The notes below the pieces were generated by a model that worked only from the letters and a program-made list of their open reading frames with translations, did no database searches and was not told the DNA's origin. From Flavobacteriales bacterium (GTDB lineage Bacteria > Bacteroidota > Bacteroidia > Flavobacteriales > BACL11), in NCBI GenBank assembly GCA_012960835.1, contig DUAL01000289.1, forward strand, positions 295 through 11,112: a DNA stretch of 10,818 nucleotides, given 5' to 3'. Shown here in pieces: positions 1-6,789 of the stretch (positions within the stretch are counted from its first letter, which is position 1; the number at the start of each line of letters is the position of its first letter). The position numbers and the translations under genes were made by a program.

Positions 1-2
1 AC

Positions 3-530
3 TCATTTGAGTGGGTTTTTGTTTGCTTTTTTTAAAATATTACACTTAATACCAGGACTTAAAGTCTTAGTATAATAATCTCCCAACAAATAATCTATTT
101 CATTTCTAATATCAGGATATCGTTGAGAAATATTCAGGATTAATAACATTGCATAATATCGTGTCCCTGACTTCAAATTAATATCTTCCCATAGATTGAT
201 ACAAATATCAAGAAGATATCCTTCTTGTTTTTTAGACAATTTAAATTTACTTACTATCTTTAAGAGCTCCCTTTGATGACCTGATTCCTTGCCTGGTATA
301 GACTTAATTATCTTTAGAATGAAGGAGCTTAATCTTTTATCATCTTTATTTAAAATACGTGTTAATAACCAGGCTGCTCTCCACGAATAATCTTTCTCAT
401 TATTAATAGCTAAAGCAACTATATTCTTAAAATTAGATTGATCTGAATTTAAGAATACGTTTACTTCTTCACTGTCAATACTACTCCAACATCTATTATT
501 TTTAAAATTTTTTAATACCTGTATAGACAT
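3..530 (-). CDS. HEAT-like helical repeat protein, function unknown
   Basis: Encodes 175 residues from the ATG at 528-530; a TTG three codons upstream (537-539) is in frame but less likely. The protein is soluble, with no signal peptide or membrane segment, and seems to be all helical. The segment with YSWRAAWLLTRIL (about residues 48-60) and the later RYYAMLLILNISQRYPDIRNEI have the spacing of HEAT-type helical pairs. Small proteins of this kind, with an R-AAW motif near the start and a YAM-IL helix near the end, are familiar from Bacteroidota genomes, but I know no function for them. The stop codon TGA lies at 3-5, so the gene is complete. It follows ettA on the same strand after 96 bp that contain two hairpins, so it is probably transcribed on its own. 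Its codons are visibly richer in A and T than those of ettA. Confidence 0.75.
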   Translation of the reverse strand: MSIQVLKNFKNNRCWSSIDSEEVNVFLNSDQSNFKNIVALAINNEKDYSWRAAWLLTRILNKDDKRLSSFILKIIKSIPGKESGHQRELLKIVSKFKLSKKQEGYLLDICINLWEDINLKSGTRYYAMLLILNISQRYPDIRNEIDYLLGDYYTKTLSPGIKCNILKKANKNPLK

Positions 531-536
531 AATTAG

Positions 537-544
537 CAAAACTA
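537..544 (-). promoter_or_regulatory. possible -7 element before the HEAT-like gene
   Basis: The minus strand reads TAGTTTTG followed by C, a match to the Bacteroidota -7 consensus TAnnTTTG. It ends only 6 nt before the ATG at 530, so a transcript starting here would have almost no leader. This differs from the 20-21 nt spacing at the other promoters in this window. No -33 TTG is evident. Confidence 0.3.
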
Positions 545-574
545 TATAAAAGATTTAAAAAAAGTTCGAAATAA

Positions 575-588
575 GGACCGAGAGGTCC
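575..588 (-). terminator. small GC-rich hairpin, second terminator element of ettA
   Basis: GGACC and GGTCC pair perfectly around a 4-nt loop (GAGA on the plus strand). On the minus strand the stem is followed, about 11 nt later, by a run of seven T (557-563). It lies directly after the longer hairpin at 591-623, so the two could act as tandem stops for ettA transcripts. The stem is short and the T run is distant, so this is a weak call. Confidence 0.35.
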
Positions 589-590
589 AC

Positions 591-623
591 AAATAAGAAA
601 GTCCACTATGGACTTTCTTATTT
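591..623 (-). terminator. perfect 14-bp hairpin after ettA
   Basis: AAATAAGAAAGTCC (591-604) and its exact reverse complement (610-623) flank the 5-nt loop ACTAT. On the minus strand the hairpin begins 3 nt after the ettA stop codon. The A-rich and T-rich outer halves of the arms give it the look of a bidirectional intrinsic terminator, with the T tract forming part of the stem. The position right after ettA supports a terminator; a processing site is possible. Confidence 0.6.
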
Positions 624-626
624 TAA

Positions 627-2315
627 CTACTCTCTTTTCAGTTTACGGTACTTAATACGCTTTGGAGAAATATCACCCAATCGTTTCTTACGATTTTCCT
701 CATAATCAGAATAACCACCTTCAAAATAAACTACTTTGGAATCACCCTCAAAAGCTAGGATATGCGTACACACCCTGTCCAAGAACCATCTATCGTGAGA
801 AATAATTACCGCACAACCTGCAAAATTATCTAACCCTTCTTCCAAAGCTCTTAAAGTATTTACATCCAAATCATTGGTTGGCTCATCCAGTAAAAGCACA
901 TTTGCTTCTTGCCTTAAGGTCATGGCTAGGTGCAAACGGTTACGCTCCCCACCTGAAAGTACACCTATTTTTTTATTTTGGTCAGAACCGTTAAAATTAA
1001 ATTTAGCAACATAAGCCCTGGAGTTCATTAACTTCCCGCCAACATTTACTTGTTCCAATCCACCAGTAATTTGCTCCCAGATTGTTTTTTCCAAATCAAT
1101 ATCGGTATGTTGCTGATCCACATAAGCAATCTTAACTGTTTCTCCAACTTTAAATGTTCCGGAATCAGCAGTTTCTTGCCCCATAATCATACGGAACAAA
1201 GTTGTTTTTCCTGCCCCATTCGGCCCAATAATCCCTACAATTCCTGCAGGGGGTAATTTGAATTCTAAGTTTTCATACAATAACTTATCACCAAAGGCTT
1301 TACTTACTTTTTCTGCATCAATTACATTAGTCCCTAGCCTTGGCCCTGGCGGAATATACAATTCAATTTTATCTTCTTTATCCCTTCCCTCACTACCTAG
1401 TAATTTTTCATAATTACTCAAACGTGATTTTGATTTTGTACGCCTTCCTTTTGGTGACATACGTACCCATTCCAACTCACGCTCTAGAGTTTTCCTACGC
1501 TTACTTTCTGTCTTTTCCTCTTGGGCTAATCGTTTTGTTTTTTGTTCCAACCATGATGTGTAATTTCCTTTCCAAGGAATCCCTTCTCCTCTATCCAATT
1601 CTAAAATCCAACCTGCGACATTATCTAGGAAGTATCTATCGTGCGTAATCGCAATTACTGTTCCTTTGTATTCTGAAAGGTGTTGTTCCAACCACATTAC
1701 GGACTCTGCATCCAAATGATTGGTTGGCTCATCCAATAGTAAGATTTCTGGCTCTTGCAATAATAATCGGCAAAGGGCAACTCGTCTTCTTTCCCCTCCT
1801 GAAAGTACTGAAATTTGAGCATCTGGTTCTGGGCACCTTAAAGCATCCATTGCAATATTCAGTTTGGTATCAATATCCCAAGCACCAAGCGCTTCAATCT
1901 TATCTTGCAACACCCCTTGATCTTTCATTAACTTCTCCATCTTGTCAGCATCCTCATAATTTTCAGGTAAGCCAAAAGCATCATTTATGGCATTATAGTC
2001 CGCCAATACATCTACCGCTTCTTGCATTCCCTCCTTTACAATTTCCAATACGGTTTTACTATCATCTAGCTTTGGTTCTTGCTCCAAATACCCCACTTTA
2101 TAGCCATCCGAGAAGGTGACATCCCCTTGATAGGACTTTTCAACCCCTGCAATTATGTTTAAAAGAGTAGATTTACCCGAACCATTAAGTCCTATAATAC
2201 CAATTTTGGCACCATAGAAAAAGGAAAGGTAAATCTCCTTTAGTACTTGTTTTCCATTATTAAAGGATTTGGAAACCCCTATCATTGAAAAAATTATTTT
2301 CTTATCGTCTGACAT
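627..2315 (-). CDS. ettA: energy-dependent translational throttle protein EttA (ABC-F ATPase)
   Basis: Encodes 562 residues, close to the 555 of E. coli EttA. It is a soluble ABC-F protein with two ATPase domains and no membrane domain. Domain 1 has Walker A GLNGSGKST (42-50), signature LSGGE (171-175) and Walker B ILLLDEPTNHLD (191-202, catalytic Glu196). Domain 2 has GPNGAGKTT (364-372), LSGGE (453-457) and VLLLDEPTNDLD (473-484, Glu478). The arm lies at about 95-145, and the charged linker at about 245-325 keeps the EttA-type WLEQK, ELEWVR and IPPGPRLG segments. The C-terminal PKRIKYRKLK is also as in EttA. In E. coli EttA binds the ribosomal E site and gates the first peptide bonds according to the ATP/ADP ratio; the same role is inferred here. 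The start is the ATG at 2313-2315, behind an A-rich leader and a -7 element. The gene appears to be a single transcription unit. Confidence 0.95.
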   Translation of the reverse strand: MSDDKKIIFSMIGVSKSFNNGKQVLKEIYLSFFYGAKIGIIGLNGSGKSTLLNIIAGVEKSYQGDVTFSDGYKVGYLEQEPKLDDSKTVLEIVKEGMQEAVDVLADYNAINDAFGLPENYEDADKMEKLMKDQGVLQDKIEALGAWDIDTKLNIAMDALRCPEPDAQISVLSGGERRRVALCRLLLQEPEILLLDEPTNHLDAESVMWLEQHLSEYKGTVIAITHDRYFLDNVAGWILELDRGEGIPWKGNYTSWLEQKTKRLAQEEKTESKRRKTLERELEWVRMSPKGRRTKSKSRLSNYEKLLGSEGRDKEDKIELYIPPGPRLGTNVIDAEKVSKAFGDKLLYENLEFKLPPAGIVGIIGPNGAGKTTLFRMIMGQETADSGTFKVGETVKIAYVDQQHTDIDLEKTIWEQITGGLEQVNVGGKLMNSRAYVAKFNFNGSDQNKKIGVLSGGERNRLHLAMTLRQEANVLLLDEPTNDLDVNTLRALEEGLDNFAGCAVIISHDRWFLDRVCTHILAFEGDSKVVYFEGGYSDYEENRKKRLGDISPKRIKYRKLKRE

Positions 2316-2335
2316 ATTTTTATTTTATTAAAATG

Positions 2336-2343
2336 CAAAAGTA
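2336..2343 (-). promoter_or_regulatory. -7 promoter element of ettA
   Basis: The minus strand reads TACTTTTG followed by C, an exact match to TAnnTTTG, the -7 element used by the Bacteroidota primary sigma factor. Its end lies 20 nt before the ettA ATG. The intervening leader is almost pure A and T with no Shine-Dalgarno sequence. No -33 TTG stands out. Confidence 0.6.
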
Positions 2344-2375
2344 ATTAATACTTTAATTGAAAAATAAAAAGGGGT

Positions 2376-2383
2376 TAAATTTG
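2376..2383 (+). promoter_or_regulatory. possible -7 element for the protease transcript
   Basis: TAAATTTG matches TAnnTTTG on the plus strand, and a TTG at 2357-2359 lies 16 nt upstream, slightly short of the usual -33 spacing. It would give the protease gene a leader of about 110 nt. The motif is half of a 9-bp inverted repeat (2375-2383 with 2413-2421), so it may instead be an operator or chance. A TATTTTTA at 2482-2489 is a poorer alternative nearer the gene. Confidence 0.3.
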
Positions 2384-2502
2384 AGAGGAGGAAGAGCCAT
2401 TTTTTCATGCTCCAAATTTAAGAAAATAAGTCACTCAGCCAATGCTTAAAAGTTTGTGTTTTTCCATTCAATTTCTTTTCTTATTTTTACTGAAAAATTT
2501 TT

Positions 2503-3666
2503 ATGAAACAATTCCTTTTTTTCCTTTTCTGCATCCCGCAATTATTATGGGCACAAAGCAATTGGTGCGGAACTTCTGATAAAATGATTCCCAGCAATCC
2601 CACTATTCAAGAGCAGAATTTAATGCACAAAATCAGAACTACTATTGCAAATAGTAGTTTCAATAAAAGCCAAGATTCTTTGCTGATTATTCCAACTGTA
2701 GTGCATATTGTTCACTTTAACGGAAATGGAGATATTACCGATTTGCAAGTGCAAGATGGGATGCGAGTAATCAATGAAGATTTCAGAAGAACAAATTCCG
2801 ATACGGTAAACGGAAATCCTATTTTTTATCCTTTTGCGGCTGATTGTAAAATAGAATTCCGATTGGCAAAATTAGATCCCAATGGTGATTCCACCACAGG
2901 AATTACACGAACAGACACCTCAATTTATCCGCACCCTGAACCAACAAATGCCAATTTTGACAACATAAAATATGCTGTAAATTGGCCAAGTACTATGTAT
3001 TTTAACATTTGGCTTACGCGTCATATCTCTGGCGGAACGAATGGCTATGCGCAATATCCTGGAACAGCTTTTACCTATGGTGGACCCTGGGAAACTTACG
3101 GTCCTACTATTCGCTCTTACGAATGGGGCACTATTGGAACTTCAACTTCCGACGGAAGAGTTGGAACACACGAAATTGGGCACTGTTTGGGACTGTATCA
3201 TACTTTCCTTAGTTTTTCTACTGGCTGTGGAGCAGAATGCGATACTACTGGAGATGAGGTTTGCGATACCCCACCAACCACTCCTACTTTTGATTGTGAT
3301 ACGAGCAATTTATGTTCCAATGATTTGTTAGGCCCATCTGCTTTCACTATGGATATGCCCGACCAATTGGAAAATTACATGAGTTATAACGATTGCCAAA
3401 GTTTGTTTACTCAGGGGCAGAAAGATAGAATGAGAGGATTCCTTACCACCTTAGACACACTTAACGGATTGTATTTAGACAACAACCTTATTGCTACTGG
3501 ACTCATGCAACCCACCGCTATTACTGAAGTGCCAGATACTGAAAATAGAAAACTCCTGAAAATTGTAGATGTGTTGGGCAGAGATACGCCTTTCAAAAAG
3601 AATACCCCTCTGTTTTATTTGTATGATGATGGGACTGTGGAGAGAAGGATTGTTATATCCAATTAA
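2503..3666 (+). CDS. secreted M43-family zinc metalloprotease with T9SS-like C-terminal tail
   Basis: Encodes 387 residues. Residues 1-18 or so form a signal peptide (basic start, FLFFLFCIPQLLW core, cleavage near AQS), so the protein leaves the cytoplasm. The catalytic motif is HEIGHCLGLYH (223-233). This is the metzincin pattern HExxHxxGxxH with zinc ligands His223, His227 and His233 and catalytic Glu224. The Met-turn is probably NYMSYNDC (291-298, Met293). Paired cysteines at 242-298 fit the disulfides of the pappalysin-like M43 family. The last 40 or so residues (KIVDVLGR, then PLFYLYDDGTVERRIVI) look like the short C-terminal tails of secreted Flavobacteriales proteins. Such tails are thought to be type IX secretion signals; this is inferred from resemblance. 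The substrate is unknown. A DinB-like gene follows after 10 bp and may be co-transcribed. Confidence 0.88.
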   Translation: MKQFLFFLFCIPQLLWAQSNWCGTSDKMIPSNPTIQEQNLMHKIRTTIANSSFNKSQDSLLIIPTVVHIVHFNGNGDITDLQVQDGMRVINEDFRRTNSDTVNGNPIFYPFAADCKIEFRLAKLDPNGDSTTGITRTDTSIYPHPEPTNANFDNIKYAVNWPSTMYFNIWLTRHISGGTNGYAQYPGTAFTYGGPWETYGPTIRSYEWGTIGTSTSDGRVGTHEIGHCLGLYHTFLSFSTGCGAECDTTGDEVCDTPPTTPTFDCDTSNLCSNDLLGPSAFTMDMPDQLENYMSYNDCQSLFTQGQKDRMRGFLTTLDTLNGLYLDNNLIATGLMQPTAITEVPDTENRKLLKIVDVLGRDTPFKKNTPLFYLYDDGTVERRIVISN

Positions 3667-3676
3667 AAACATAAAA

Positions 3677-4123
3677 ATGAGAATAAAAGTTTTAAAATCA
3701 ATATTTGTAAGAGACCTGAAAAAACTTAAATCAGAAATTGAATCATATAAAAATGAAAAAAATATTTGGGCTAAAGACAGGAATATAACTAATTCTGCTG
3801 GAAATTTATGTCTACATATAATTGGCAATCTCAACTGGTTTATTGGAGGTCAACTTGGGGACACAGGTTACATTAGGCGGAGAGATCTTGAATTTTCAAA
3901 AAAAAATGTTTCAAAAGCCGATTTATTAATGGAAATCAATAAGGTAATATCAATGCTTGATAATGCTCTTGATAAAATCACTAATAACCAACTTGAGAAT
4001 GAATACCCAATTTTAGTTTTTGAAAAAAAAACTTCAACATATTATTTCTTAGTGCATCTTACCACACATTTAGCTTATCATCTAGGGCAGATTAATTATC
4101 ACAGACGACTATTAGATGAATAA
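3677..4123 (+). CDS. DinB-like (DUF1572-type) four-helix protein
   Basis: Encodes 148 residues from the ATG at 3677-3679. The frame is open upstream into the protease gene, but that stretch is out of frame with it and not protein-like, so the internal ATG is preferred. DinB-superfamily proteins are four-helix bundles that usually hold a divalent metal with three histidines. The likely ligands are His47 (in LCLHIIGNLNWFIG), His131 and His135 (in HLTTHLAYHLGQINYHRR). The long second helix and the closing HLAYHLGQI helix are typical. Many members are thought to be thiol-dependent transferases or stress proteins, but the substrate cannot be told from sequence. The gene lies 10 bp after the protease stop codon and its codons are more A-rich than those of the protease. 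The pairing may be simple read-through. Confidence 0.8.
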   Translation: MRIKVLKSIFVRDLKKLKSEIESYKNEKNIWAKDRNITNSAGNLCLHIIGNLNWFIGGQLGDTGYIRRRDLEFSKKNVSKADLLMEINKVISMLDNALDKITNNQLENEYPILVFEKKTSTYYFLVHLTTHLAYHLGQINYHRRLLDE

Positions 4124-4169
4124 AAATATTTGACCTTATTCTTTTGTTAAGTAATTAAAATATTGAAAT

Positions 4170-4210
4170 AACAAAATTCTGTCTGAGCTAAAGGCGAGTT
4201 TAATTTTGTT
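4170..4210. repeat. 9-bp inverted repeat with 23-nt loop
   Basis: AACAAAATT (4170-4178) and AATTTTGTT (4202-4210) are exact reverse complements. The loop holds CTGTCTGAGC and GGCGAGTTT, the most GC-rich stretch nearby. The right arm and following bases read GAGTTTAATTTTGTTC. This kind of GAGC...GAGTTT...TTTTGTTC string seems familiar from intergenic DNA of Flavobacteriales, but that is memory and not a search result. On the plus strand it could act as a weak terminator for the DinB-like gene. Confidence 0.5.
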
Positions 4211-4260
4211 CTATATTTTATGTTTCTTATAGATTCAAAGAATTAAGTCTTGAACTTTTA

Positions 4261-4288
4261 GTTCGTTTTGTTTTAAAACAAAATGAAC
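4261..4288. repeat. 28-bp near-perfect palindrome
   Basis: The 28 bases read as a palindrome centred on TTTTAAAA, with one non-matching pair (G4265 opposite T4284) that would be a G-U wobble in plus-strand RNA. As RNA it can form a 12-bp stem with a TTAA loop. A smaller hairpin, GAAC (4252-4255) with GTTC (4261-4264), competes for the left arm. No T tract follows on the plus strand. It could be a convergent terminator, a protein binding site or part of a repeat element. Confidence 0.55.
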
Positions 4289-4326
4289 ATGGAAAAGGGA
4301 GATCCTTCACATTCGTTCAGGAAGAC

Positions 4327-4382
4327 AACATTTATTGTTACCCCTCTGTCATAAATGACATCTCCCCTAAAAACAGGGGAGA
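4327..4382. repeat. three consecutive short hairpins, REP-like element
   Basis: Three stems stand almost end to end. They are AACA/TGTT (4327-4330, 4336-4339), TGTCAT/ATGACA (4347-4352, 4355-4360) and TCTCCCCT/AGGGGAGA (4361-4368, 4375-4382) with loop AAAAAC. The last is a perfect 8-bp GC-rich stem. The ACCCCT at 4340-4345 can also pair with AGGGG of the last arm, so two folds exclude each other. The layout resembles dispersed REP-like intergenic repeats. Short frames reading through it on the plus strand are not genes. Confidence 0.6.
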
Positions 4383-4437
4383 AATTATGTTTTTCTGTGG
4401 TCTATCTACTGAATGCTGAAACTGCCTTCTATCTCTC

Positions 4438-6675
4438 CTACTTCAACTTCTCCGCTAAGGAATTATCGTACAACTCTTTATATTCAGCAATATCCCCAAA
4501 AGAAGTGTCATCAATACGGATATCGCCTTTGGTAACATGCCCTAAAAGCATATAAGGGGTGTGGCTATTTTTTAGCAAATCCAAGAATTTACCCTCAGTG
4601 GTTTCACAAACAGAAACCACAACTCTGGATGGTGCTTCACCAAAAAGCAAAGCATCTACTCTTACTTCACAACAGGAAGTAATATCAAAACCCAGATTCT
4701 TGTACATGGCACTTTCTAGTAGTGTAATAAAGAGTCCGCCATCAGCAATATCGTGTGCGGATTCTACAACGCCTGCTCTTATAAGTTTGATAATCGTTTG
4801 TTGCAATTCGTATTCCACATCCAAATCAAAGTTTGGTGCAGGAGATTCTTTCACGCCATGAAAAGAAGCCAAATATTCCGAGCTTGAAATATCATTTTCA
4901 CACTTTCCAAGCAAATAAATCAAATCCGATTTTCCTTTAAACGCAAGGGAAGTAATGTGTTTTTTGTCTTCCACAATACCCAACATCCCAATGGTTGGTG
5001 TTGGGAAAACAGGCACTTCCGTGCCCTCCACAGCCGATTGGTTATAGAAACTTACATTACCACCGGTAACGGGCGTATTGAATTTTTTACAAGCTTTTGT
5101 CATTCCTTTTATAGCACCCACAAATTGCCAATATACTTCTGGATTATAAGGATTTCCAAAGTTCAAACAATTTGTAATTGCAGATGGCACACCACCAGAA
5201 CAAACAATGTTTCTGGCAGCTTCTGCCACAGCCATGGCACAACCCTCTTCTGGGTCGGCATTTACCATTCGCGCATTACAATCAACCGTCATGGCAAGGG
5301 CTTTATCCGTACCTTTCAAATTTACAATTCCTGCATCAGTTGGGTAATTGGTACTCATATTTATTGTGCCAACCATAGAATCATACTGCTCATATACCCA
5401 TCTTTTGGATGCGATATTTTGATGTGCTGTTAGGAATTTTGCCACCTCTACCAAATCGGTTGGCTGCTCAACATTATTAATATCAAACTTTTTATACTGC
5501 TGATAATAAGCTGGCTCTGTGTATTCTCTTTCATAAACTGGCGCGCCTCCTCCTAAAACCAAATCATCACAAGGTAAATCGCCAACCAACTCGCCATGCA
5601 TATAATATTTTACCCTATCGCCTGGGGTAACTTCTCCAATTTGCTCACAACTCAAATCCCATTTGTTAAATATGGCATTTACAATGTCCTCTTTTCCTTT
5701 TTCTACTACCACCAACATTCGCTCTTGCGATTCAGAAAGTAGAATTTCCCAATCCTTCATATCCTTTTGGCGAGTTGGCACTTTATCCAAATGGATAATC
5801 ATGCCATGTTTTCCGGCAGCAGACATCTCATTGGAAGAGCAAGTAATCCCAGCTGCACCCATATCTTGCATACCCACAACTGCATCTGTTTTTCCCAATT
5901 CCAAAGTGGCTTCCAACAATAACTTTTCTTGGAAAGGATCGCCTACTTGCACTGCTGGCAAATCATTAGCTGAATCTTCCGTAATATCTTTTGATGCAAA
6001 TGATGCGCCATGTATTCCATCTTTTCCTGTTCTTGAGCCCACTATAAAAACAGGATTTCCAACACCAGATGAAGTAGCTGAAATCATTTCACCCTTTTTC
6101 ATTATTCCTGCCGAAAAAGCATTTACAAGCGGATTGGTATTATAGCAATCATCAAAAAATACCTCCCCACCAACAATAGGAATTCCGAAAGCATTTCCAT
6201 AGTCGCCAATACCTTTTACAACTCCTTTCACCAGCCACTTTGTTCTGTCTAACTTTATGTTTCCAAAACGCAAAGAATTCAGCTGAGCCACTGGGCGAGC
6301 ACCCATTGTGAAAATATCTCTATTTATCCCACCCACTCCTGTTGCGGCTCCTTGATATGGCTCCAATGCAGAAGGATGATTGTGCGACTCAATTTTGAAA
6401 CAACATGCTAATCCGTTACCAATATCCACCAAACCTGCATTCTCTTCTCCTGCCTCTACCAACATGTGTGGTCCTGTTTTAGGCAGGGTTTTAAGCCATT
6501 TAATGGAGTTTTTATAGGAACAATGTTCTGACCACATCACCCCAAAAACACTCAGCTCACAAAAGTTAGGTGTTCGTCCTAATATCTCCTTAATTTTCTC
6601 AAATTCTGCTGGCAAGAGCCCCATTTCCTGGGCTTGTTCTAAGGTTGCTAATGTGGTAGTTGCCTGTAATGACAT
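4438..6675 (-). CDS. purL: phosphoribosylformylglycinamidine synthase subunit PurL (small type)
   Basis: Encodes 745 residues, the size of the Bacillus-type PurL (about 740) and not of the fused 1,200-1,300-residue enzyme. It catalyses the ATP-dependent fourth step of de novo purine synthesis, FGAR to FGAM. Ammonia for this step comes from the glutaminase PurQ in a complex with PurS. Visible motifs are MWSEHCSYKNS (47-57, active-site His51), ESHNHPSALEP (96-106), and the nucleotide-binding GAATGVGGINRDIFTMGARP (109-128). Further on are GDYGNAFGIPIVGGEV (157-172), MQDMGAAGITCSSNEMSAAG (269-288) and SESQERM (314-320). The AIR-synthetase-like repeat returns in the second half, with HDIADGG near the C-terminus. 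The start is the ATG at 6673-6675, behind an A-rich leader and its own -7 element. Neither purS nor purQ is in the window. Confidence 0.96.
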   Translation of the reverse strand: MSLQATTTLATLEQAQEMGLLPAEFEKIKEILGRTPNFCELSVFGVMWSEHCSYKNSIKWLKTLPKTGPHMLVEAGEENAGLVDIGNGLACCFKIESHNHPSALEPYQGAATGVGGINRDIFTMGARPVAQLNSLRFGNIKLDRTKWLVKGVVKGIGDYGNAFGIPIVGGEVFFDDCYNTNPLVNAFSAGIMKKGEMISATSSGVGNPVFIVGSRTGKDGIHGASFASKDITEDSANDLPAVQVGDPFQEKLLLEATLELGKTDAVVGMQDMGAAGITCSSNEMSAAGKHGMIIHLDKVPTRQKDMKDWEILLSESQERMLVVVEKGKEDIVNAIFNKWDLSCEQIGEVTPGDRVKYYMHGELVGDLPCDDLVLGGGAPVYEREYTEPAYYQQYKKFDINNVEQPTDLVEVAKFLTAHQNIASKRWVYEQYDSMVGTINMSTNYPTDAGIVNLKGTDKALAMTVDCNARMVNADPEEGCAMAVAEAARNIVCSGGVPSAITNCLNFGNPYNPEVYWQFVGAIKGMTKACKKFNTPVTGGNVSFYNQSAVEGTEVPVFPTPTIGMLGIVEDKKHITSLAFKGKSDLIYLLGKCENDISSSEYLASFHGVKESPAPNFDLDVEYELQQTIIKLIRAGVVESAHDIADGGLFITLLESAMYKNLGFDITSCCEVRVDALLFGEAPSRVVVSVCETTEGKFLDLLKNSHTPYMLLGHVTKGDIRIDDTSFGDIAEYKELYDNSLAEKLK

Positions 6676-6696
6676 TTTTTATAATTTTTATGAAAG

Positions 6697-6704
6697 CAAA
6701 AATA
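6697..6704 (-). promoter_or_regulatory. -7 promoter element of purL
   Basis: The minus strand reads TATTTTTG followed by C, matching TAnnTTTG. It ends 21 nt before the purL ATG, nearly the same spacing as for ettA and the gene at 7408. It lies just downstream of the terminator of the acyltransferase gene, so purL has its own transcript start. No purine-box-like operator is recognisable nearby. Confidence 0.55.
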
Positions 6705-6759
6705 ATAGAATCGACCTATTTATTCGTTTTTATTTTTTTGATTTTTGCTTTTTTTTAAC

Positions 6760-6789
6760 AAATAAAAAACCCTAATATATTTCAGGGTT
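6760..6789 (-). terminator. intrinsic terminator overlapping the acyltransferase stop codon
   Basis: On the minus strand AACCCT (6784-6789) pairs with AGGGTT (6768-6773) around a 10-nt loop and is followed at once by TTTTATTT. This is a canonical Rho-independent layout. The TAG stop codon (6772-6774) sits in the 3' arm and the last codons form the loop and 5' arm. The terminator separates the acyltransferase gene from purL. Confidence 0.75.

Larger units (their letters stand above)
4124..4437. other. repeat-rich spacer between convergent genes
   Basis: This 314-bp gap separates the ends of the DinB-like gene (plus strand) and purL (minus strand). I find no credible gene in it. It holds at least five inverted repeats: 4170-4210, 4261-4288, and the trio at 4327-4339, 4347-4360 and 4361-4382. 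Between these lie short arms such as TTCAA (4234-4238) with TTGAA (4250-4254). No long T tract follows any hairpin on either strand, so a simple terminator does not explain the region. The patchwork looks like one or more decayed or mobile intergenic repeat elements that may also stop converging transcription. Confidence 0.6.

Noticed and set aside
1050..2119. Three plus-strand open frames opposite ettA
   Set aside because: They are antisense to strongly conserved EttA motifs, have no promoter motif or coherent domain, and are explained by low stop frequency opposite ettA.
3569..3676. Upstream extension of the DinB-like gene to an ATG inside the protease gene
   Set aside because: The extra 36 residues are out of frame with the protease tail and do not resemble DinB proteins; the ATG at 3677 gives a normal DinB length and lies in an A-rich leader.
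3009..3834. Other frames over the protease and DinB-like genes on both strands
   Set aside because: The frames over the protease overlap its catalytic region, which is clearly coding in the +2503 frame. The minus-strand frame at 3475-3834 spans the junction of two real plus-strand genes.
4355..4555. Short plus-strand open frame starting in the hairpin cassette
   Set aside because: It begins inside the 8-bp GC-rich inverted repeat and runs antisense into the end of purL. The protein has low complexity and no recognisable domain, so it is a by-product of the repeat.
4559..6145. Plus-strand open frames opposite purL
   Set aside because: They lie antisense to conserved PurL motifs and their translations show no domain or plausible start context.
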